Shown one piece after another: positions 30,200 through 39,126 of a stretch of 64,000 nucleotides of DNA. The stretch comes from Chrysophaeum taylorii (lineage: Eukaryota > Sar > Pelagophyceae > Pelagomonadales > Pelagomonadaceae), in NCBI GenBank assembly GCA_029834535.1, contig JAQMWT010000446.1, positions 35,001 to 99,000 on the forward strand, written 5' to 3'. Numbering within the stretch: position 1 is the first letter of the stretch; each line of letters begins with the position of its first letter. The translations under genes and the position numbers were made by a program. A model generated the notes under the pieces. It saw nothing but the letters and a program-made list of their open reading frames with translations, ran no database searches and was not told the origin of the DNA.

Positions 30200-31060
30200 T
30201 TCGCAAAGAAATTGAAGGCTTATGCTCCAACGGTGTCTTTAAACTTGAACCTTCACCGCCAGACCGTTCGTCTATCTCGACGAAACTCGTGCTGAAGATC
30301 AAGTATTTTGCTGACGGCACTCCAGACCGCTATAAAGCTCGTCTAGTCGCCCGAGGTTTCTTGGCACGTGTAGGCATTGACTTTTATGCCACATCCTCCC
30401 CAACCGCAATGCTCGCCACCAACCGGCTACTGCTCGCCATCGCTGTGAAGCACAAGCTCCCGGTCGCGCACGCGGACATTCCTCAGGCATTCATCCAATC
30501 GGCACTCGATCGCCCAGTATGGATCGACTTCCCTCGAGGAATACGTGTCTCGCAAAATCTTATCCAGCAGATACAGAAGAACCATCCAGAGTCGAAGCTC
30601 GCTCTCCGACTCGTCAAGGCTCTCTATGGCCTCAAACAGTCAGCTTTGTTGTGGAACATCAAACTCGACTCGTTTCTTCGACAACATGAGTTCGAACGCT
30701 CACAAGTCGACACTTGCCTCTATATCAATTGGGATCGATCTATCAACAAATGGGTTCTACTATCCGTTTCAGTCGATGACCTATTGATCACTGGTACCAA
30801 CACTGCCAAAATTACATCTCTTCGCACTGCTCTGGAGAAGGAATATGGCAAAGGTACGTGGCATGACAACATCAGATCCTTTCTTGGCATCGATGTTCAC
30901 TACAATGTCTCCGCTGGTCATCTCACTATGAATGTAGCAGCGAAGATCACCAAGATGCTTGCTGAGCATAAGCTCAACCTACATAGTCTGGACGTCCCCT
31001 ACTCGGACATCCTCATTCAAAACCTTCTGCTAAACTTCTCTCAGACTTGGCTCCTACCTT
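30200..31060 (+). mobile_element. E2 reverse transcriptase region
   Basis: Typical Ty1/copia RT blocks: 'YKARLVARGFLARVGIDFYA', 'LPVAHADIPQAFIQSALD', 'LVKALYGLKQSALLWN' and 'LLSVSVDDLLITG' (the Y/V-x-D-D active-site block). Confidence 0.92.
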
Positions 31061-31755
31061 AGACGTATTACGCCAAAATTTTCCTCACTACTGTGGCACT
31101 AGCATTTACTTGTCTGTCACATGTCGGCCTGATATCACCACTTTGTGCAACAAATGCTGCAAGGGCATGCACAACCCCGATCAGACCCACCTTCTGCACT
31201 TATATGTTTTACTTCGCTACTTAAAGGGCACTCCGAATGATTCACTCGACTATTCATCCGACAGCCCCTCTATTACCCCCTTTATTCAGCATCTGATCAA
31301 CCGCTATCCTGAACTGCATCACCTTCGTTCACCCATTATTTGTTTTACTGATGCAAGTTTTGCTGATCGTTCTGACCCTCGCTTGCGATCCAATTCTGGT
31401 GCATGTATCTTCGTCTTTGGCAATCTCGTATTTTGGTCTAGCAAACGACAAACTCTTACTGCCAAAAGCACCATGGAAGCTGAACTCATCGCCGCCAGCG
31501 CAGCCGCCGATGAATGTCGCTGGTTTTACAAGCTTTTCTCCTCTCGCCCTTATCTGTTTTCGTGTGATCAAGCTCACGCTATTCCCCTGCTTATTGATAA
31601 CGCTAGCGCATTACATGTCGCTAATCACCCTAAAGTCAGTGCTCCTTCTCGTCATATCAACTTACGAGAATTTCGCATTCGTGACTACCAAGCTAATTCG
31701 ATCATTACACCTCTCTGGTGTCCTACTCACTACCAGGTCGCTGATCATTTTTGAA
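31060..31755 (+). mobile_element. E2 RNase H region
   Basis: 'CRPDITTLCNKCCKGMHNP', 'ICFTDASFADRSDPRLRSNS', 'TAKSTMEAELIAASAAADEC' and 'LIDNASALHVANHPKVS' are the usual Ty1/copia RNase H signatures, ending 'CPTHYQVADHF' about 220 bases before the 3' LTR. Confidence 0.9.
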
Positions 31756-31974
31756 AACTCCTATCACGCAATTTCTTTCACAAGTTCAAAAACGCCTACA
31801 TTGTTCACACACACCTCCTCCTCACCGCCATCTCATCAAGTTACTCTTTCAGCTACTCTTCCACCGTACGACTCACCCCCAGAACACTCTCTACATTCTT
31901 GTCGATGGTAAGACGCTCCCTGCTTAATTTTGATCCATTTGATTTCGCTCACCGAGGTTCAATGTGTGAGGGCG

Positions 31975-32175
31975 TAGAGATAGAAAATCTGAATTAGGGT
32001 TAGTACCCCCTATTCTAGGGCTAGTTCCCTTAACTTTGCAACCTTTGATTTAAGAAAACGCTGTGTGTTATTCACACTGGCTGTCCTCCTCGTTTTAGGA
32101 GACAAATTCGAAGACAGACTACCACTGTTCTCACGCTCTGCTGAAGGGTAACACAGTTGTGATTACTGTTCTCTA
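31975..32175 (+). repeat. 3' LTR of E2
   Basis: 201 bases, colinear with the 5' LTR, with the same TAGAGA...TCTCTA ends and followed by the target duplication GAATT at 32176-32180. Confidence 0.93.
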
Positions 32176-32354
32176 GAATTGAACGTCCTCCGGTGTCGAG
32201 AGCATTTTTTTGGGAAGGGGCAGGAGTGAGGTGCACCGCACGGAGGAAAAGAGAATGAACAGGGTCGGTGAAGGGATGTCGGGGGAACCCGTACGGAATG
32301 GAGAGAAAACCCTCATAAATTAAACCTCGAGCCGCGCAACTTGGTGTCGATCGA

Positions 32355-32545
32355 GGAAAAATATAGAGGGACCGGTTTGATGAGTTTCTCTTCAAGTTTG
32401 ATCAATATGGTGCATGTTTGTGGAATGATATATATATGAGGTTGATCATGTTTGCAACAGTTTGATCAATCAAAGCTTGGTCACGTAGTAAGTATTAAAG
32501 TTTGATCAATAGATAGTTTATTAAGGTTGATCCTATGTCATGTAA
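32355..32545. repeat. Dispersed AGTTTGATCAAT / GGTTGATC repeats
   Basis: Between E2 and SINE copy S7 the word (A/G)GTTGATC or AGTTTGATCAAT occurs about six times (near 32375, 32396, 32442, 32460, 32501 and 32525). TGATCA is self-complementary. The block is AT-rich and its role is unknown. Confidence 0.65.
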
Positions 32546-32817
32546 GCGGCACCCGCTCTCCCGGCGTTGGTTGGCATCTGTTCGCCTCCCGAGAGGGCCG
32601 GTTGGTAGCGGGAACGTTCGCAGCGGTGGGGTATGGCCGGGGGGCTCAGACGGAAAAGGTAGCGATGAGTTGGTCGTCGATCACATCGCGTTCACCGCGT
32701 CGCATGGCGTCAAGCCGGATGATCACTCTCCGCCTACTCACCTTTCGTCGCTCCTCGCCTACACACCCGGTGACTCTAATCTCAGCGCCATGGCGCTGGG
32801 ATTAGCCTATAGTTAGT
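32543..32817 (+). repeat. SINE-like repeat copy S7 (second subfamily)
   Basis: Matches S6 through its 3' part (CACCCGGTGACTC), shares the body with S1-S3, and ends TAGTTAGTTTG. The head is shortened relative to S2. Confidence 0.8.
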
Positions 32818-34154
32818 TTGTAACGTCGGGTAAGTTTGATTTTTCTAAACATAGTTAAAAAAAAAGTGTGATCACTACGGCTCAAACTTCCAAATCACTA
32901 CTTCGGCACCCAAACTCAACGAAGGAGATCCTAAGACACGCAGGCAGATTCAGGTAGCGAGGGCAGCGACGCGCGGCCTCGCCAGCAGTTTCCCACGGCT
33001 TTGAGTGGTTAAGCTGAGCCCATTCTCGCACCTTCCATCGTAGGAGCATCCCATACCGAGGCGTGGTTGCCGGGGTCGCCTGCCATTCTTCGGCAACAAG
33101 CCGGTCACCCCTTTTTGGATCCCGGAATCCGAGACGGAGAGCGTCCTTGTCGGAGTCAAGAGCGCGCGACTCGACAATCTCGAGCAACGGCGAAGGACCA
33201 CTTACCCCGTACAGATGTTCTTCGCCGATCCGGAGTTAGCTGTTCAGACGTGACGCGGGACCGCAACGCGAGTACCGTTACGTACTCGCACGACCGGAAC
33301 CGACAGCCACCTTACCGTCCTCCTCGAGCGTCCCGACACCCCAGGCCTGCCGCGAGATCTCCGCTGCATCGTTGAGCTGCAGGAGGACGTTGGAAGAGTT
33401 GTTAACCAAGCTCGCGCTCAAAGTCGGCATTCCCTTGATTGTCAGGGAGTTGGGAAAATCGACTGGAAAGAGCGAGGCATCGGCTTCCTACCCACCCCGT
33501 CGTTCGAAAAGAACTCCGACGCCTCGCCTTATGGAAAGGCCTCGGGATGGTTGACGGCATCCACAACATTGTTTCGGCGGGGCGTGAGAATGGCGCGCTA
33601 GAAGAGACGGCAGACAGACGCAGACAGACAAGGCTTTCTGAACTTTACTTTTTAGAAGCAAGGAAGGAAAATAGAAATTACCTATAGGACAGCAAGACTG
33701 CTTCTGGTTTTTCTCGCGATAAACGGAGTCATGGTTCGTGCCTTCGTGACGAGCGACCGCGGACCGCCACGCGTACCGCGTGGACGACACAAACCGTCCG
33801 GCGGCCAGCGAGGCGGGAGACCACCCGCCGCGCCCATCATCGCCGAGTTCCAAAGCTCGAAGATGGCGGGGAACGAGCGGATGAGGTACGGGACCGCCCG
33901 GTTGATCGTGTCGTGAAGGGCGAGCAGTTCGACAAAGAGATGCCTATCTTGGTGAAGAGGGGTCGAAAGGAGCATCGGCCGCAGAAGAAGCACCTGATTT
34001 GAGAGGTGCAGCAGGGGGCAGCGTCCGATGCCATCTCGCTCAGACGAACCTTGACCTCCAAGCGGTTCTGATCTTGAACCCTACCTACATTATGTCCCTT
34101 TCACTGATCAAGATCTGGATAGATCTCCAGACTGACCCCAGATCTGGATTGACC
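32818..34154. other. Gene-free interval
   Basis: Several overlapping open frames on both strands (32882-33187, 33372-33687, 33682-33993) lack recognisable domains and none is clearly preferred. The minus-strand reading 'HLFVELLALHDTINRAVPYL' near 33870-33930 looks protein-like but is short and isolated, possibly a gene or transposon scrap. Confidence 0.35.
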
Positions 34155-34156
34155 AA

Positions 34157-34188
<32 letters not shown>

Positions 34189-34190
34189 GG
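34155..34190. repeat. (AGTT)n tail-like microsatellite
   Basis: Eight AGTT units follow ATCTGGATTGACCA. This is the same tail motif as the SINE-like family, but the upstream bases do not match it. It may be the tail of a different element using the same LINE partner. Confidence 0.7.
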
Positions 34191-34418
34191 AACTGTAGTG
34201 ATTAAAGTTCTGGAGGATTATTTTATTTTTTTAAAGTAATCAAACTTAAATGGTGGTTGCAACCTTCTTGACTTCCCCCTTATCATTATGGTCAGCAACT
34301 CCCGGAGAGCCAGAATGGATGCTCAACGGAAGAATGAAGGAGGGGGAGAAGACCAAAGAAAACCGACCGCAGAGAATGGAGAAAATGGCAAAGCAGACGC
34401 GAGAAAAAAAAAGCCGCG

Positions 34419-35078
34419 TCAAGCTGGGGGCTGACGAATTTGACCCGTATTTACTAAATGGGTTTCATTTTCATCACTATCTTGAACACACGCGTCAACC
34501 AAAAGCTGGAGGAAGTCAGCGCGTTCGTCAACCTTACCACGTTCGACGGGGCGATTCTCGAGGGCGGCCCGAGCGTCGCGCGCGGTTTTCTTGTCTGTCG
34601 TCTTTTCGAGGTACGGCAGCCGCATAAATGGTCGCAGGGCGACGCCGCAGTCGTAAAGATGCTCTAGCCCCACGGGTCTATCCTGGAGCTCTCGATCCAC
34701 CCGGCGCTTGCGATCTCGGCCCCCTTTTTTCTCGTCTTCCCCCGCCGCGATTCCGTCGTCGCGATGCCGCCCGGCTTTCTTCGCGGGATCTTCGTGCTTT
34801 TCTGCCACCCGTCGCTGGTCCGCGTCGAGCTCCCGGCGCTTATACTTGTCAGCCTGCGCGCGACGCTGGCGTAGCTGCTCCGCTTCGAGCTCAAATCGTT
34901 TCTGTTTCTTCGCCTCGTTTACTATAGCACGACGCTGGCGTTTGCGTTTCGCGTCGAGATCGCGGAGCCGTTGCTTGTCAGCTTCGCTTGCCCTAGCACG
35001 ACGTTGGCGTTGCTGCTCCGCTTTGCGCTGCTTCGCGGCCGCCTTTTTCGCCTCATCACTACTCTCCGCAAGAGACAT
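34419..35078 (-). CDS. Basic coiled-coil repeat protein, unknown function
   Basis: A 219-residue product from the ATG at 35078 (MSLAESSDEAKKAAAK); an upstream in-frame GTG is less likely. Residues 10-110 hold three to four degenerate repeats of about 22-24 residues with the core R-Q-R-R-A followed by an E-A/D-K-Q-K/R-R-L/F-E/D-L-D/E-A pattern, strongly charged and alpha-helical, probably a coiled coil. The C-terminal half (120-219) is less repetitive and includes 'VGLEHLYDCGVALRPFMRLP', which could be globular. There is no signal peptide or membrane segment. High Lys/Arg content suggests a nucleic-acid-associated or nuclear protein, but that is inference. A short retroposon end (CTCTTAGCAGTCGAC) abuts the start on the opposite strand. 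Confidence 0.6.
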   Translation of the reverse strand: MSLAESSDEAKKAAAKQRKAEQQRQRRARASEADKQRLRDLDAKRKRQRRAIVNEAKKQKRFELEAEQLRQRRAQADKYKRRELDADQRRVAEKHEDPAKKAGRHRDDGIAAGEDEKKGGRDRKRRVDRELQDRPVGLEHLYDCGVALRPFMRLPYLEKTTDKKTARDARAALENRPVERGKVDERADFLQLLVDACVQDSDENETHLVNTGQIRQPPA

Positions 35079-35084
35079 AACCCA

Positions 35085-35113
35085 CACCCTCTTAGCAGTC
35101 GACCTTTAATAAG
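35085..35113 (+). repeat. CTCTTAGCAGTCGAC retroposon end
   Basis: CCTCTTAGCAGTCGACCTTTAA at 35091-35112 matches the shared 3' end of the micro-retroposon family (14460-14480 and 52186-52252). Its target duplication is unclear. It sits immediately upstream of the coding start at 35078. Confidence 0.6.
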
Positions 35114-35259
35114 ACAAGGGTTGCTTTTTGAGGTCGACGTAAGAGGGGGGGTTGTGTGGCCTGCGGGATGTGCAGTCTTCATTCCATTCACGCTGTTGGA
35201 CAAAAAAACAAAAAACTTGCTGCTGTCTCTCTTCAGAAAGAAAGAAAGAAAGAACGAGC

Positions 35260-36345
35260 CTAAGAAGCCAAGGCAAGGTTGGTGATGAAGGTGCGGCAGA
35301 GAGGGCATCTCTTGGGACTCGGGAGACGCTGGCCGCAGGGCGCGCAGATGGCGACGTGGCCACAGGGGCGGAGTTGGGTGAGGGTTGTGTCTTCGAAGCA
35401 GACCACGCAGTCACCGGTCGACGAGGTGCCGGTCGTTATTGCGTCGTCGAGCAAGACGGGCCACAAACGGAAGGTCCCAGAAGAGCCGACGGAAGTAATT
35501 ATCCAGTCGCCGCGGACGCCGGCCGCGAGGTCCGTAGTCTCGGCGGGACGCGCCCTGTAGTCGACGGAGTGGCCCTTGTTGCCGCGCGCTCTCACGCCCT
35601 CGCTGTTCAAGGAGCCCAGCTCGTACGATTTGGTGAAAAAAATATTAGAGTGCGCGTGGCGACCTCTGATCACAAACTCGCCGACGTCGTCGACGCCCGC
35701 ACCCCCCACGACGCCGTCCTCGCCGAATCGCAGCTCGAACTCGAGCAGGGCGTGTTGCTGCCCCCTTTGCGCGTAGTACCCCCGCCACTTTCCGGTCGGA
35801 TACGACGGACCCGTCCCGGTTCCGACGACGAGAGCCGCGCGCTCTCGTCGCCGACTCCAGACGATAGCCGCATGCTCTCGTCGCCGACGCCACAAGCAGC
35901 AGCAGCAGCAGCAGGCCGCGAGGACGAAAGCGAGACGCGTCCACGATACGTCGCAATTAGGAAGCGTCCGGTGCCAGAAGCAGTTCGCGCACCGGTCGCC
36001 GCACGCCGCGCAACCCGCCGGACATAGCAGGCACTCGCCCTCAACAAAACGGTACCCCCGCACGCCCAGCATCGACCCTTCGAAGCACTGGACGCAGGAA
36101 TCGACGTTGCACCGTTTGCACCCGTAGCCGCACGGCAGGCAAGTTCCGTTGTCGAGGCGAAACCCATCGCTGCACACGGCGCACCGCCACAAATCCAACG
36201 GATCGCACGACTCGCAGTTCCGAGCGTAGCACTGCTTCTCATCAGAGGTTCCCGAGGAGTCCGCAAGATTCGGGTCGTCGTCGTCGTCATAAATGCCCTG
36301 CCCGGACACCGCCACCACCACCACCACAACGAGAAGGATCCACAT
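35260..36345 (-). CDS. Transmembrane RING-finger protein with Cys-rich ectodomain (putative E3 ubiquitin ligase)
   Basis: A 361-residue type I membrane protein. A signal peptide (1-16) is followed by an Asp-rich stretch and a Cys-rich region (39-131) of repeated C-x2-C and C-x2-3-C pairs, like furin/growth-factor-receptor Cys-rich modules. A short hydrophobic segment 'LAFVLAACCCCCCLW' (138-152), including six cysteines in a row, is followed by Arg-rich stop-transfer residues. Residues 175-300 look like a beta-rich cytosolic domain ('GKWRGYYAQRGQQHALLEFE'). The C-terminus (313-350) is a C3HC4 RING finger with Cys313, 316, 328, His330, Cys334, 337, 347 and 350 all present. Such RING proteins recruit E2 enzymes to ubiquitinate substrates; the ectodomain suggests control by a lumenal or external signal. 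Neighbour GPR107-like gene is on the same strand. Confidence 0.88.
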   Translation of the reverse strand: MWILLVVVVVVAVSGQGIYDDDDDPNLADSSGTSDEKQCYARNCESCDPLDLWRCAVCSDGFRLDNGTCLPCGYGCKRCNVDSCVQCFEGSMLGVRGYRFVEGECLLCPAGCAACGDRCANCFWHRTLPNCDVSWTRLAFVLAACCCCCCLWRRRREHAAIVWSRRRERAALVVGTGTGPSYPTGKWRGYYAQRGQQHALLEFELRFGEDGVVGGAGVDDVGEFVIRGRHAHSNIFFTKSYELGSLNSEGVRARGNKGHSVDYRARPAETTDLAAGVRGDWIITSVGSSGTFRLWPVLLDDAITTGTSSTGDCVVCFEDTTLTQLRPCGHVAICAPCGQRLPSPKRCPLCRTFITNLALAS

Positions 36346-36777
36346 TACCGGTCCGTTTATTTTGCTTGTTCTCTGATGATGAGGGAGGGTTTTAACTCAA
36401 AGGTGCGCGCGGGAGTATAGACCAGACCAGCGAGCTGACGGGGGATCGATAGTCCATATCATAATATACTAAAACTCTGTCTAGGGAAGAAAACCTCACC
36501 CCGATCCCAGCAGGACGTCACCCTTCGTCGCACATACGTCCGGCGGCAGCATGCGTACGACCTACCAAGGCGGGGCCCTTGGTCCTCTCTTCGCCTGCCC
36601 CACGACTCGGCGATGACCCCGACGAGGTCCCGCGTACTAACCCCCGCCCGTCAGGCACATCCCTCCAACCCCAGAAACCCACCCACATCCTTCATGCCCT
36701 CCCCCCACACCCCCCTCTTAGCACTATAGGAAAGAAAAAGATCGAGAAGAAAAAACAAAGTCCCCAAAAAAAAGTAA
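36346..36777. other. Intergenic interval with a retroposon-like copy at about 36648-36725
   Basis: 36648-36725 reads AAACCCACCCACATCCTTC... to CCCCTCTTAGCACTATAGG. It matches the minus strand of the 67-base retroposon at 52186-52252, with the last bases diverged. No clear target duplication was seen. The rest of the interval holds no gene. Confidence 0.6.
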
Positions 36778-38079
36778 CTAGTCGGAGGGGGAGGGCCTCT
36801 CGGTGAGTTCGACGAGGTCCTTTGCGCCGTACTCGGCGTCGAGGATGTCGTCTTCGTCTGGGGAGTCTTCCTCGCGCTTGAGGGGGAGGTAGGGATTGTC
36901 ATCTTGGGGTCGAAATTTGAGGCCGGTGATGGTGTAGAAGAGAATAGTCGCTGCCTCGGAGAAGAGGTAGCGGAGCCAGAGGAGGTTAAAGGGGAGGGTT
37001 GCCGCGAGGAGAAAAACGACGATGCGAGTAAAGTAGATGTAGGAAACGACCATAATGTAGAACTGGCGGAAAAGCGTGAGCTTGGCGATGTTGTCCCTGG
37101 TCTTGCCGTCGGCGGCGGCCGCCTGCCGGAGGTGGCGAATGGACCAGACGATGGGAAAGAGAATAGCGCAGCAGCAGAGGATGTCGACGAGGTGCAAGAC
37201 GTCGCGCCACGTGAGCCACCGTTGAGAGCCGGGCGATGTTTCCTCGAAGACGACGAGGGCAACGTTGTCGACGACTTGCAACGCCAAGACGACGGCGATC
37301 GTATACTTCTCGCGGTCGTTCAGGTAGGGTTTAACGAGGGACCAGCCGGTGCCGATGAGAAGGATGACGACAAAGAGAGTCATGCCCTTCAACGACGCGA
37401 AAGCGTAGTACACAAACTGCCAACCTTCGCCCCGCCCCGTCCGATCGACGACGTGATATCGCATCGACTGCGAGATCATCGCGAGGGACTTGAAGATGAG
37501 GAGAACGCCCATCATCCAGTGGATGTAGTGGACGGTGCGCGTGACGAGAAGCGCGAACCAGCTGATCGTCAACGCGAGGTAAAGCCCCGCGCAGATCGCG
37601 AACAACGACGGCAACGCCGCGTCGCACGCGCTGAGGAACGAAGGGCCGGGGTTCCAGAACTTGGCTTCGAGCTCGAAGGACGTCAAGGCCGCCGCCGGGC
37701 TGCACCTCGCGAATATCAGCGAGTACAGACCTTCTTCGGACTTGGATACGACGTGCTCTCTGCGTAGCGCAACCGAACCCGTCGCCTCTACAGAAAAAAG
37801 CGAATCGCGATCCAACAGACATAAATCCTGCTCCAACAGCTCTTCGAGCTCCTGCTGCGCAGCGCTCTCGCTCGCCGCGCGTCGCATCACGAACCCGACG
37901 CGAAACCCGTTCCGACTGCTGCTCACTTTCAAGTTCGAAACGCTCACGTTCATCCTGCCTCCTTCGACGAAGCAGAACGACTCGATCCGGTACAAAGCCC
38001 GGTCGTCGCGCTCGATCGACAGCGAGTGCACCATCGACCAAGCCCCGCGGGCCAACAACAATAACACCAGCAACAACAT
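36778..38079 (-). CDS. Lung-7TM / GPR107-GPR108-like seven-transmembrane protein
   Basis: 433 residues with the ATG at 38079, which places a signal peptide (MLLLVLLLLARGAWS) at the N-terminus. The frame extends to 38151 but would only add a Cys/Trp run encoded by a CAG/CCA microsatellite. A lumenal domain (about 16-150) is followed by seven hydrophobic segments (155-385). Family signatures are clear: 'FAICAGLYLALTISWF' (TM1), 'VHYIHWMMGVLLIFKSLAMI', 'GEGWQFVYYAFASLKGMTLF' and 'GTGWSLVKPYLNDREKYTI'. These proteins act in Golgi and endosomal trafficking in animals and plants. The cytoplasmic tail is acidic with a Pro/Ser end. No frame damage is seen. It runs head to tail with the RING gene, 433 bases apart. 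Confidence 0.9.
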   Translation of the reverse strand: MLLLVLLLLARGAWSMVHSLSIERDDRALYRIESFCFVEGGRMNVSVSNLKVSSSRNGFRVGFVMRRAASESAAQQELEELLEQDLCLLDRDSLFSVEATGSVALRREHVVSKSEEGLYSLIFARCSPAAALTSFELEAKFWNPGPSFLSACDAALPSLFAICAGLYLALTISWFALLVTRTVHYIHWMMGVLLIFKSLAMISQSMRYHVVDRTGRGEGWQFVYYAFASLKGMTLFVVILLIGTGWSLVKPYLNDREKYTIAVVLALQVVDNVALVVFEETSPGSQRWLTWRDVLHLVDILCCCAILFPIVWSIRHLRQAAAADGKTRDNIAKLTLFRQFYIMVVSYIYFTRIVVFLLAATLPFNLLWLRYLFSEAATILFYTITGLKFRPQDDNPYLPLKREEDSPDEDDILDAEYGAKDLVELTERPSPSD

Positions 38080-38151
38080 AATATCCCAACAACACCACCA
38101 CCACCAGCAGCAGCAGCAGCGAGACCGACGACGGTTCTTCCCAAGCCGCAA

Positions 38152-39126
38152 CCCTCTACAACTGGAACCTTCTTTTTGGTTATCTTAGGGTAATAATAAC
38201 CCTACCCTAATGGGTGATTGATTTTAGATTTTGTTTTATCCTCGACGCCACCCAGCCAGCCAGCCTTCTTGGAGGCCGATCGATCAAAACCAAAGCCTCG
38301 GTTGATAACCCGGCGCCGGGAGCTGGCCGCCAGCAACGCAGCATTTGCTGCGCGAGAAGGAGAACGAACGAACAATCTCTCGAGGCAGTTGCTGCGCGAG
38401 AAGGAGAACGAACGAACAATCTCTCGAGGCAGCGCGCGTGCAGCATGAGTCGGAGATCGAAGAAAAGCGCGCTCTGGATGACGTGGACGAGGAATGGATG
38501 GGGCGATGTCCAAAAAACTCCTCGAGTTGTCAGACAACAAGCTGCCGAAAGCTCCGGGATAAAACGAACAAGTTGCCGAGGGGGAATTGAGCGCGCCCCG
38601 CCGTCGCGCGTGCGACCAGCGCCAAGCCGCCGCGTATGTCGAGTCGCCACTGTTCTCTGTAGACTGGCGAGGAGGCTGCGAGCACAGTTATGTGCGCGCG
38701 CCAAACTTTATCCTAGGTTGGGCACGGCGAGTCCCCTAGCGCGACCGACCGACCGACCGACCGACCGGCCGACCCTCGCAGCCAGAAAAAACGCGAGACC
38801 AGAGTGCGAGTGCTTGTCGGAGGACGACGCGTTGCGGGCAGGGGCTGCGGGCACCTCGCTGGACGTTGATGGAATCGACTGTATTCATTCATTCATTCAT
38901 TCATTCATTCATTCATTCATTCATTCACGGTTGCGTCAGTCAGAGACGCATTCGAGGCACGACTGCTGCTGCCCCCTAGCGCCGAAGAGCGGGGGACCAG
39001 CCGAGCTTCGGCTCGTCGCGCATACTCGAACAACGCGTTGTCGATCAGGTTCAAAAAATAGTGCGACAAGATCCGCACAGAAGGACCGCCAGCTCCAGAA
39101 GAAGATGAAAGAGGAAGCCGTCGAAC
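38152..39126. other. Repeat-rich intergenic interval
   Basis: A long plus-strand open frame (38214-39218) is judged spurious because it runs through simple repeats. Contents: an exact 44-base tandem duplication (38345-38432), (GACC)n at 38741-38771 and (ATTC)n at 38885-38929. Such low-complexity blocks may be unstable. Confidence 0.7.
38345..38432. repeat. Exact 44-base tandem duplication
   Basis: Units 38345-38388 and 38389-38432 are identical by eye (TTGCTGCGCGAGAAGGAG...GAGGCAG). Identity implies a very recent duplication or ongoing homogenisation. Confidence 0.9.

Larger units (their letters stand above)
22753..32175 (+). mobile_element. Ty1/copia-type LTR retroelement fossil E2 carrying a DNA methyltransferase and a possible dioxygenase domain
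   Basis: A 9423-base element with both LTRs (22753-22959 and 31975-32175) and a 5-base target duplication GAATT (22748-22752 and 32176-32180). Part order: gag, protease, C5-cytosine DNA methyltransferase, possible 2OG/Fe(II) dioxygenase-like domain, integrase, RT, RNase H. Integrase before RT is the Ty1/copia order. At over 9 kb it is much longer than the usual 5 kb copia element, and the extra methyltransferase-dioxygenase block accounts for part of this. It is broken in roughly four places but otherwise well preserved. LTR differences (about six substitutions and two 3-base length differences in about 200 aligned bases, counted by eye) suggest moderate age, much younger than E1. Confidence 0.92.
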
